Below are positions 1 to 4,850 of a stretch of 15,907 bases of DNA, piece after piece. Made by a program: the position numbers and the translations under genes. Within the stretch, counting starts at the first letter, position 1. The number at the start of each line of letters is the position of its first letter. Origin of the DNA: Nitrospirota bacterium (lineage in GTDB: Bacteria > Nitrospirota > UBA9217); NCBI GenBank assembly GCA_027456925.1, contig DAIDTZ010000293.1:1-15907 (forward strand), read 5' to 3'. The notes under the pieces are model-generated. The model did no database searches. It saw nothing but the letters and a program-made list of their open reading frames with translations, and was not told the origin of the DNA.

Positions 1-183
1 CAGAAATTCGGGCTTACGGCGGTGGTCGCCTGTGCTGATATGCAGCTGCTGCTGGATGAACAGGGCCGTCCCTACGCTGTTATAGGAAATACGCCTGTGG
101 AGGAAGGAACTCCCATCAGCATCGACGGCGCAAACGGGCTGGTGTTTTCCGGAACGTGCTTTCAGCAGCGCTTGAGCTCCTGA
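1..183 (+). CDS. C-terminal fragment of a PEP-utilising (PpdK/PpsA-like) swivel-domain protein
   Basis: The reading frame is open from the window edge and stops at TGA 181-183, giving the last 60 residues of a longer protein. The stretch VVACADMQLLLDEQG followed by VEEGTPISIDGANG and LVFSG resembles the end of the mobile (phosphohistidine) domain of pyruvate phosphate dikinase and PEP synthase. There a Gly-rich 'VV.C.d' strand leads to a 'eGd.isiDG..G.vy.G' hairpin. The catalytic His segment would lie upstream, outside the window. The protein ends just after this domain, so the order is probably ATP-grasp then swivel, as in two-domain PEP-synthase-like proteins, rather than full PpdK with a C-terminal TIM barrel. 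The identification rests on a short fragment. Another swivelling beta/alpha/beta domain protein is possible. Confidence 0.55.
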   Translation, partial: QKFGLTAVVACADMQLLLDEQGRPYAVIGNTPVEEGTPISIDGANGLVFSGTCFQQRLSS

Positions 184-237
184 AAAGCAATTCGATCCCG
201 CTGCCGGGACGGCGATAACCTGAACCAGCCAACCAAA

Positions 238-257
238 GCCGGCCTTTGGCGGCCGGC
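238..257 (+). terminator. GC-rich hairpin downstream of the partial gene (weak terminator candidate)
   Basis: GCCGGCC (238-244) and GGCCGGC (251-257) form a perfect 7-bp stem with a 6-base loop, 54 bases after the stop at 183. An overlapping alternative stem pairs CCAAAG with CTTTGG (233-249). No T-tract follows, so this may be a 3'-end stabilising hairpin rather than an intrinsic terminator. Confidence 0.3.
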
Positions 258-313
258 GATCTACCCTTCCCGCGCCAACACAAGCCTTCCTTTGAAAGAC
301 CTAAAATGCACCA

Positions 314-376
314 GCTGTTCAAAACGGGTGGTCCTAATTGCCGACCTGTTTGAACATGCCACCGGCTAACCCGTTG
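314..376 (+). ncRNA. Possible structured RNA element with competing stems
   Basis: TGTTCAAA (316-323) pairs perfectly with TTTGAACA (349-356). The stem continues inward through C325-G348, a G-U pair and GGT (327-329) with ACC (344-346), with one bulged A and a 14-base loop. The segment AACGGGT (323-329) can instead pair perfectly with ACCCGTT (369-375). The two stems share 323-329, so they exclude each other. This resembles an attenuator or structured small RNA, but it lies upstream of the likely sigma-gene promoter. No known RNA family was recognised. Confidence 0.25.
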
Positions 377-430
377 ATTATTTGATAAAACTGCTGCGTT
401 TATTTTGAGCACGCTCCTTGCTAATTATTA

Positions 431-439
431 TGCTATAGT
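431..439 (+). promoter_or_regulatory. Extended -10 promoter candidate for the sigma-factor gene
   Basis: TGC-TATAGT is an extended -10 box (TGn plus a TATAAT-like hexamer) placed about 80 bases upstream of the ATG at 518, inside an AT-rich stretch. The -35 position at 17-bp spacing (411-416) does not match TTGACA, which is acceptable for extended -10 promoters. The start of transcription would be near 446. Confidence 0.35.
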
Positions 440-455
440 ATGGATAGACCTAAAG

Positions 456-472
456 AGGATAAAAACTATCCT
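456..472 (+). promoter_or_regulatory. Perfect hairpin in the sigma-gene 5' leader
   Basis: AGGATA (456-461) and TATCCT (467-472) form a perfect 6-bp stem with an AAAAC loop. GGATAG at 442-447 can compete for CTATCC at 466-471. The element lies between the predicted transcription start and the ribosome binding site AAGGAG (506-511), so it could affect mRNA stability or translation. This is a sequence observation only. Confidence 0.3.
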
Positions 473-517
473 ACTTGGTGATTCGGAAATAAACAAGCCA
501 GCACGAAGGAGCCAGCG

Positions 518-1513
518 ATGAATACTAAATCCGCAGAACTAGCGAGAGAAGATCCCGCGCAGGACCAGTACCAGGACAATGCATGGGAGGATGATAATGA
601 CACCGAGGAACTCAGTTTGGATGACGGCCAGGACGAGGTTGCCCGCTTCCGGGCGAAACGGGTACGGGAAAGAGCTCCTGCGCTGGACGCGGACGCCGTT
701 AAGCAGTATTTCCAGGAAATCAGGAAAACGCCGCTCCTGACATTCGCGGAAGAGCAGGACCTGGGAAAGCGGATTCAGGAAGGAGATGCAGAAGCCCGCG
801 CCAAGATGATCCAGGCAAACCTCCGCCTTGTTGTGGCCATCGGGAAACACTACATTAACCGGGGACTGCCTTTTTCCGACGTTATCGAGGAAGGAAACCT
901 CGGACTGATCAGGGCCGTTGAAAAGTTCGAATACCAGCGGGGTTTCAAGTTCAGCACCTACGCATCCTGGTGGATCAAGCAGTCAATAGCGAGGGCGCTC
1001 GCGAACCAGGTCCGGCTCATACGCCTGCCGGTCCATGTTGCGGAATTGGCTTACATTTATACCCGGACGATACGGAGGCTCACGCAGTCTCTGGATCGTG
1101 AACCGTCGAACGAAGAGGTTGCCAAGGAGATGCACATCAGCATAGATCGCGTGAGGCTGCTTTCCCAAATGACCCGGGAAGTCTATTCCCTCGACACCCT
1201 TATCGGCGAAGACGGCGATGAGACCTACAAGGACACGCTCATAGATGAGAACACGCCGCCGCCCGCGGATTCCAGCGACGAACACCTTCGGCGCCAGTTT
1301 CTCAAGGAATGGGTTTCCACACTGGCAGATTCGGAACGCAGCATCATCGAGATGCGCTACGGTTTGAATGGGACGGCGCCCCGGACGCTTGACAGCATCG
1401 GCAAACAGCTGAGCCTCACCAGGGAGCGGGTACGGCAGATCGAAAAACAGGCCATCAGAAAGCTGAGAAGCTATACAAAGTCCAGGAACATGGAAGTAAG
1501 CGACTTTTTGTGA
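518..1513 (+). CDS. RpoS-like group 2 sigma-70 factor
   Basis: This is a promoter-recognition subunit of RNA polymerase, 331 residues long, almost the length of enterobacterial RpoS. The ATG at 518 follows AAGGAG (506-511) by six bases. The first ~55 residues are acidic and unlike region 1.1 of a primary sigma factor. Region 1.2 starts at DADAVKQYFQEI (57-68) and region 2 covers about 95-165. The -10 recognition helix FKFSTYASWWIKQSIARAL (143-161) and RLIRLPVHV (166-174) are close to RpoS. Region 3 is about 175-250 and region 4 about 262-317, with the -35 helix-turn-helix LTRERVRQIEKQAIRKLR (300-317). The lack of region 1.1 and the RpoS-like region 2 argue for an alternative housekeeping-type sigma rather than RpoD. 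It is probably monocistronic: a structured gap precedes it and a convergent gene follows. A stationary-phase or stress role is inferred from family only. Confidence 0.9.
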   Translation: MNTKSAELAREDPAQDQYQDNAWEDDNDTEELSLDDGQDEVARFRAKRVRERAPALDADAVKQYFQEIRKTPLLTFAEEQDLGKRIQEGDAEARAKMIQANLRLVVAIGKHYINRGLPFSDVIEEGNLGLIRAVEKFEYQRGFKFSTYASWWIKQSIARALANQVRLIRLPVHVAELAYIYTRTIRRLTQSLDREPSNEEVAKEMHISIDRVRLLSQMTREVYSLDTLIGEDGDETYKDTLIDENTPPPADSSDEHLRRQFLKEWVSTLADSERSIIEMRYGLNGTAPRTLDSIGKQLSLTRERVRQIEKQAIRKLRSYTKSRNMEVSDFL

Positions 1514-1520
1514 AAAGCAC

Positions 1521-1568
1521 TGCGGCCCCGATTGCCCTGCGCGCCATCAGCGGGCAGTCGCGGCCGCA
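1521..1568. terminator. Strong hairpin between convergent genes (bidirectional terminator candidate)
   Basis: TGCGGCC (1521-1527) pairs perfectly with GGCCGCA (1562-1568). After one C-C mismatch the stem continues through 1529-1537 with 1552-1560 (one G-U pair), a bulged T1538, then GC with GC. The loop is 1541-1549. This gives about 18 pairs, starting 7 bases past the sigma stop. Read leftwards, for the lipoprotein gene, the stem is followed by GTGCTTTTC. Read rightwards there is only a late TTTT. It fits best as a shared terminator for the convergent pair. Confidence 0.55.
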
Positions 1569-1615
1569 TCCTCCTGGAATTTTCGCTTATAACGTTTTCT
1601 TACGCTTCTCGGCAG

Positions 1616-2014
1616 CTAGCGGGCATCGACATTAAAGGTCGCAAGCGCGGGAGCTTGGCCGGTCCTGGCAACTGTTACTTCAGCCTTCCATCCGCCTGCC
1701 ATCGCCGGATTGACCGAACAGGTGTAAGCATCTCCCTGGGCCGTTGCCTGGGACGTATACTCCATGGGGGCCATGCCCGGCATGGGCGGCATGAAGAGGC
1801 GCACGCTGACCTGTGCATCCTTTACCGGCTTGCCTGATGGGTCCATTACTTTTATCGTAAGTGTATTTTCTCCCAACACCAGCGGGTAGGTCTTTGCAGA
1901 AAGCGCAACGGTTGTGCCTTCAACAGTCTGCTTCGCCTCATATCCTTTGGTACAGCCTGCTGCAAGAATCCCGGCAAATAGGACAACCATAAGCAATCCA
2001 AAAATTTTTTTCAC
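1616..2014 (-). CDS. Met-rich YtkA/FixH-like lipoprotein
   Basis: This 132-residue protein has a lysine-led signal peptide, a hydrophobic core and a lipobox ending LAAGC, so Cys21 should be lipidated and the protein anchored on the outer side of a membrane. Residues ~30-130 look like one beta-sandwich of the YtkA/FixH kind, with the recurring pattern 'G.n.l.i.v.d..GkPv.dA.V.v...mp.m' and a late AGGWKAEVTV strand. The segment MPPMPGMAPM (75-84) spaces four Met residues exactly three apart, an arrangement that suggests Cu(I) binding. This is inference; no neighbouring copper or oxidase gene supports it here. The start is GTG (2012-2014), preceded by AGGGAGG (complement of 2021-2027) six bases away. 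A near-consensus sigma54 promoter lies upstream at 2063-2078, suggesting activator-dependent control. Confidence 0.8.
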   Translation of the reverse strand: MKKIFGLLMVVLFAGILAAGCTKGYEAKQTVEGTTVALSAKTYPLVLGENTLTIKVMDPSGKPVKDAQVSVRLFMPPMPGMAPMEYTSQATAQGDAYTCSVNPAMAGGWKAEVTVARTGQAPALATFNVDAR

Positions 2015-2043
2015 AATAATCCTCCCTTGACATAATAGTGCGA

Positions 2044-2066
2044 TGCTCTACCGGTCTTATAGAGCA
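2044..2066 (-). promoter_or_regulatory. Inverted repeat over the -12 element and leader of the lipoprotein gene
   Basis: TGCTCTA (2044-2050) and TAGAGCA (2060-2066) form a perfect 7-bp inverted repeat with a 9-base centre. It overlaps the -12 end of the sigma54 promoter and extends past the predicted transcription start near 2053. It could be an operator or a leader hairpin. Nothing in the sequence decides between them. Confidence 0.35.
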
Positions 2067-2078
2067 ATGCCTGTGCCA
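2063..2078 (-). promoter_or_regulatory. Sigma54 (RpoN) -24/-12 promoter
   Basis: On the minus strand this site reads TGGCACAGGCATTGCT. It matches the RpoN consensus TGGCAC-N5-TTGCW with the GG and GC dinucleotides exactly 12 bases apart. Transcription would start near 2053, giving a leader of about 40 bases before the GTG at 2014. Such promoters need an AAA+ enhancer-binding activator, and none is encoded in the window. Confidence 0.7.
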
Positions 2079-2137
2079 TATATTGCTTTTTTATTCCTGC
2101 GGAAAATCAGGGGGTTCCAGGAAGGAGCACGTCGCAG

Positions 2138-2155
2138 TTGGAGCGGGTGCTCCAA
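2138..2155 (-). terminator. Hairpin just downstream of the antiporter gene
   Basis: TTGGAGC (2138-2144) and GCTCCAA (2149-2155) form a perfect 7-bp stem with a 4-base loop, 15 bases past the antiporter stop codon. GGAGCAC (2124-2130) can alternatively pair with GTGCTCC (2147-2153). No T-tract follows on the minus strand, so Rho-independent termination is uncertain. Confidence 0.35.
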
Positions 2156-2170
2156 AGAGTGAAGGATTTC

Positions 2171-4159
2171 CTACAGTTGCTCTTTTCCCGGGCTCAGCAG
2201 GTTCACTGCCAGGTCCAGATCGCGGTGCGCGCCGAGCAGGACGATGATGTCATCGGCCTGGAGGGTCAGGCCCGGCTCGGGATTTGCAATAGCCTCGTTG
2301 TTTCGCACGACTGCGATGACTGTAGCGCCGCTCTTTTTTCGGATCTCAAGCTCACGAAGGCTCCTGTTCGCAGCAGGAGAATCCGGTTCGATCCGGATAT
2401 TGTCCACCGTAGCCTCGGCGAACAACGCGGCGATACGACTGATGTTCTCCTGGTCCAGGGAGTAGCCCCGCAGCATTTTATACCCGCCGAAGCGGACGAG
2501 CTGGATCTGGCTCGCAATGACATTGTTCGGGACGTGGTACTCGTGGAGGACCCGCGAAAAGATCTCGATCGAAGTCTCGAATTCTTCGGGGATCACCTGG
2601 TTTGCGCCGAGCTTGTAGAGCTCATCCACGTCCGCCGCATACCGCGTGCGGATGAGAATGAAAATGGAGGGGTTGATCTCGCGCACCAGACGAATGGCGA
2701 GCCGCGTCGCCCTATCGTCGGAGATCGCGAAGACGATGACCTTTGCGCAGTACGCGCCGGCCCGCACGAGCACGTCCCTCCGGGTGATGTCGCCGTAAAT
2801 GAGGGGCTCGCCTTCTTCACGCGCTTTCCGGATGGTGTCCGCGTTCACCTCAAGCACCACATAGGGGATATGGGTAGCCTTGAGCGTCTTCGCGAGGTTC
2901 CGTCCGTTCAAGCCGTATCCCGCGATGATCGTATGCCCGGTAAGCGCGCAATAGTCCTTTTTCTCGCCTGCTTCAGCGGACACCTCGGGAAGGCGCGTTG
3001 TCAGCCAGGGGCCTGCCTGGATCAAAAAAGGCGCGGCGAGCATGCTCAGGATCGAGGTATTGATGAAAAGCTGAAATGCGTCCCCGGTTATCAAGCCGCG
3101 GGTTTGGCCCTGCTGGGCCATGAGAAAGGAGAACTCGCCGATCTGTGCAAGGCCGAGTCCTGCAAGCAGGGAAGTGCGGATGGGATATCGCAGGAGTGTT
3201 GCGGTCACTGCCGTGAGGCCGGTCTTCAAAAAAATGAGGAGCACGGTCAGAAGTAAGAGGACCAGCCAATGGGCCATGAAAAAATCCGTATGAAGCAGCA
3301 TGCCGATGGATATGAAAAAAATGCTCGCGAAGTAATCGCGAAAAGGCATGATCTCGGCCACGATGTGGTGGCTGTATTCGGATTCGGCGATGATGAGACC
3401 GGCAAGAAAGGCGCCCAGGGCGAGGGACAAGCCGAGGCTGTAGGTTATCCACGCCGTGCCGAGACAGAGGAGCACCACGAGCAGAAAGAACATTTCCCGG
3501 TTCCTGAGCCTGATCAGCTGGTGCAGGAGGAACGGGACGATCTGGCGCGCCGCAAAGTAAACGCCGATCAGGCCGAGCACGGCCTTTCCCAGGGAAATGA
3601 TCACGGAAAGAGGCGTGACAGCTCCGGCTGAGCCCGACTCGGCCAGCACCGGCAGCAGAAGCATCATGGGTACGACCGCGATGTCCTGGAACAACAAGAT
3701 CCCGGTGCCGAGCCTGCCGTGGGCGGTGTCGAGTTCGGTCCTGTCGGCATACATCTTGAGCACGATGGCCGTGCTGCTGAGCGATGCCAGGAAGCCGAAG
3801 AAGAGGGACTGGGGCGGGGAATAGCGGAAGAGAACTGCTATCCCGGCAACCGCCGAGATGGTCAGCGCCACCTGCATCCCGCCGCCGATCAGGAACTGCC
3901 GGCCGGATTTAAAGATATCCGCGATGGAAAATTCGAGGCCCACGGTGAACAGGAGCAGGACCACGCCGATGTCCGCGAGCCGTTCTACCACGCGGGTCTC
4001 GGTGATGATGGCCGCGCCATAGGGGCCGATGAGCACGCCGGTAATGAGAAACCCCACGAGCGCGGGCAGGCTCGCACGGTGAAACAGGTAGGTGATCGGA
4101 AGCGACACGGCGAGCAAAATGATAAGCTCGCGTAGGATGGTGATTTCCTGTTCCTGCAT
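2171..4159 (-). CDS. KefB/KefC-type cation:proton antiporter (CPA2) with RCK/TrkA domains
   Basis: This integral membrane transporter of 662 residues is likely a K+/H+ (or Na+/H+) exchanger. An N-terminal Na+/H+ exchanger domain with about 12 membrane segments covers residues ~8-385 and includes GILLFQDIAVVP (153-164) with the CPA2 Gln-Asp pair Q158-D159. Residues ~408-530 are a TrkA-N/RCK Rossmann domain: GYGLNGR (414-420) is the nucleotide-binding glycine motif and E437 sits at the end of the second strand, favouring NAD(H). A TrkA-C domain covers ~570-655. The chosen ATG (4157-4159, MQEQEITILREL) matches where family members begin. The frame stays open upstream to a TTG at 4264, but neither start has a Shine-Dalgarno sequence. 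An extended -10 box ends only about 10 bases before the ATG, so near-leaderless translation is possible. No glutathione-gating ancillary subunit (KefF/KefG) is adjacent. Confidence 0.88.
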   Translation of the reverse strand: MQEQEITILRELIILLAVSLPITYLFHRASLPALVGFLITGVLIGPYGAAIITETRVVERLADIGVVLLLFTVGLEFSIADIFKSGRQFLIGGGMQVALTISAVAGIAVLFRYSPPQSLFFGFLASLSSTAIVLKMYADRTELDTAHGRLGTGILLFQDIAVVPMMLLLPVLAESGSAGAVTPLSVIISLGKAVLGLIGVYFAARQIVPFLLHQLIRLRNREMFFLLVVLLCLGTAWITYSLGLSLALGAFLAGLIIAESEYSHHIVAEIMPFRDYFASIFFISIGMLLHTDFFMAHWLVLLLLTVLLIFLKTGLTAVTATLLRYPIRTSLLAGLGLAQIGEFSFLMAQQGQTRGLITGDAFQLFINTSILSMLAAPFLIQAGPWLTTRLPEVSAEAGEKKDYCALTGHTIIAGYGLNGRNLAKTLKATHIPYVVLEVNADTIRKAREEGEPLIYGDITRRDVLVRAGAYCAKVIVFAISDDRATRLAIRLVREINPSIFILIRTRYAADVDELYKLGANQVIPEEFETSIEIFSRVLHEYHVPNNVIASQIQLVRFGGYKMLRGYSLDQENISRIAALFAEATVDNIRIEPDSPAANRSLRELEIRKKSGATVIAVVRNNEAIANPEPGLTLQADDIIVLLGAHRDLDLAVNLLSPGKEQL

Positions 4160-4168
4160 ACTAACGAT

Positions 4169-4177
4169 ATAATACCA
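4169..4177 (-). promoter_or_regulatory. Extended -10 candidate for the antiporter gene
   Basis: On the minus strand TGG-TATTAT forms an extended -10 box. Transcription would start near 4162, only 2-3 bases before the ATG at 4159. This would explain the absent ribosome binding site if the mRNA is leaderless. No good -35 hexamer is visible. Confidence 0.25.
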
Positions 4178-4349
4178 TAAATGCTTTACGTGTGCGGCGA
4201 AGTCGTCTGGGGTTGTCTTAAAACCCTGGTGCTTCAGCGCTTCAAACAAGGAAATTGCGAACAAGAGCTTATTACAAACACCATTTGAGCGTTTTCAAAG
4301 CCATCGCGCGAATCAGGGCCGTACTCTGCTACAAACGTTCAAGACGGGC

Positions 4350-4378
4350 TTGAAGTCTGCCAAAAATCAGTATATAAT
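4350..4378 (+). promoter_or_regulatory. Strong sigma70 promoter upstream of the signalling operon
   Basis: TTGAAG (4350-4355) and TATAAT (4373-4378) are separated by exactly 17 bases. Transcription would start near 4385 and run rightwards. The first coding start on this strand is at 4851, so it implies a leader of about 465 bases or an independent transcript. Confidence 0.6.
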
Positions 4379-4463
4379 ACTGCCAAGAAAATGGAAGCGG
4401 TGTATTAAAAAGAAACATAAAGGCCGATTGTAAGAGCAATGAGTGTTCAAGACACCAAACATC

Positions 4464-4491
4464 TTGACAATATCAATGTCTCGTTCATAGT
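4464..4491 (+). promoter_or_regulatory. Second sigma70-like promoter candidate
   Basis: TTGACA (4464-4469), a perfect -35 hexamer, is followed after 16 bases by CATAGT (4486-4491), a 4/6 match to the -10 consensus. It would start transcription near 4498 towards the signalling operon. Confidence 0.35.
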
Positions 4492-4519
4492 TCTGTCCGC
4501 AGTTTGAACTTTGTTTTTT
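4489..4519 (+). terminator. Weak terminator-like element inside the leader
   Basis: AGTTC (4489-4493) pairs with GAACT (4506-4510) across a 12-base loop, followed directly by TTGTTTTTTG. The stem is only 5 bp, so this is a weak candidate. If it works, it would end a transcript of about 135 bases starting at the 4350-4378 promoter. Confidence 0.2.
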
Positions 4520-4574
4520 GGTTGAGTAGAGCTTTATCCCTATTTTGCATAGCCAACTGCACCTTGCACTAACA

Positions 4575-4610
4575 TGGTGAAATGCCCCGATCCTAACGGG
4601 AATTTTACCA
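4575..4610 (+). promoter_or_regulatory. Stable hairpin in the long leader
   Basis: TGGTGAAAT (4575-4583) pairs with ATTTTACCA (4602-4610), nine pairs with one G-U. A second helix CCCG/CGGG follows across a small internal loop and closes a 7-base loop. It is the most stable fold noticed in the AT-rich leader. No known riboswitch family was recognised. Confidence 0.35.
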
Positions 4611-4850
4611 ACATTCAATATTTCACATTCTGATAAACTAAGTTTTTTAACTTGAGTTATTCTTTTTTTACTAGGATGTAATTTGCAATGCAAAGTGTGA
4701 CTTTTCATAAGCCGATCTTGGATTTTGGCATCGCAGTCTCGCATCGCGTAGAATTGCAGGTCCCGTAAAGATCCAGCGTCATGGCGAATCCGGCAATGTC
4801 TGCGCAGGTACAATGTTTACAGCCACAATCCGCAGGACATCGGAGGTCTT

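Larger units (their letters stand above)
184..517. other. Intergenic region with hairpins and sigma-gene promoter
   Basis: This 334-bp gap holds no convincing gene. It contains a GC-rich hairpin (238-257), a larger structured element with two mutually exclusive stems (316-376), an extended -10 promoter candidate (431-439) and a small perfect hairpin (456-472). The last 80 bases are AT-rich and lead into the AAGGAG ribosome binding site of the sigma-factor gene. Confidence 0.6.
4160..4850. other. Long AT-rich intergenic region between divergent transcription units
   Basis: This 691-bp gap is clearly richer in A and T than its neighbours between about 4370 and 4700. It holds a promoter candidate for the antiporter (4169-4177), a strong sigma70 promoter pointing right (4350-4378), a second weaker one (4464-4491), a stable hairpin (4575-4610), a short terminator-like element (4489-4519), and direct repeats GCATCGC at 4728-4734 and 4741-4747. 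No convincing protein gene was found. It may be a long 5' leader, a small-RNA locus or a remnant of transferred DNA. Confidence 0.6.

Noticed and set aside
2138..3256. 372-codon plus-strand frame opposite the antiporter gene
   Set aside because: It is antisense to clear transporter and RCK domains, which explain the region. The product is charged and featureless.
4160..4264. N-terminal extension of the antiporter from TTG 4264
   Set aside because: Family members start at the position of the ATG at 4159, and the TTG has no ribosome binding site. Kept as an open alternative.
4726..4742. Sigma54-like TGGCA...GC before the GGDEF gene
   Set aside because: The GG and GC elements are 14 rather than 12 bases apart and the TTGC part does not match.
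4367..4813. 148-codon open frame on the minus strand in the AT-rich gap
   Set aside because: It starts with TTG and no ribosome binding site, its composition is not protein-like, it matches no recognised family, and it runs opposite to a strong promoter.
4385..4850. c-di-GMP (GEMM-type) riboswitch before the GGDEF gene
   Set aside because: The conserved GEMM core could not be found by eye. Only generic hairpins are present. A covariance-model search would be decisive.
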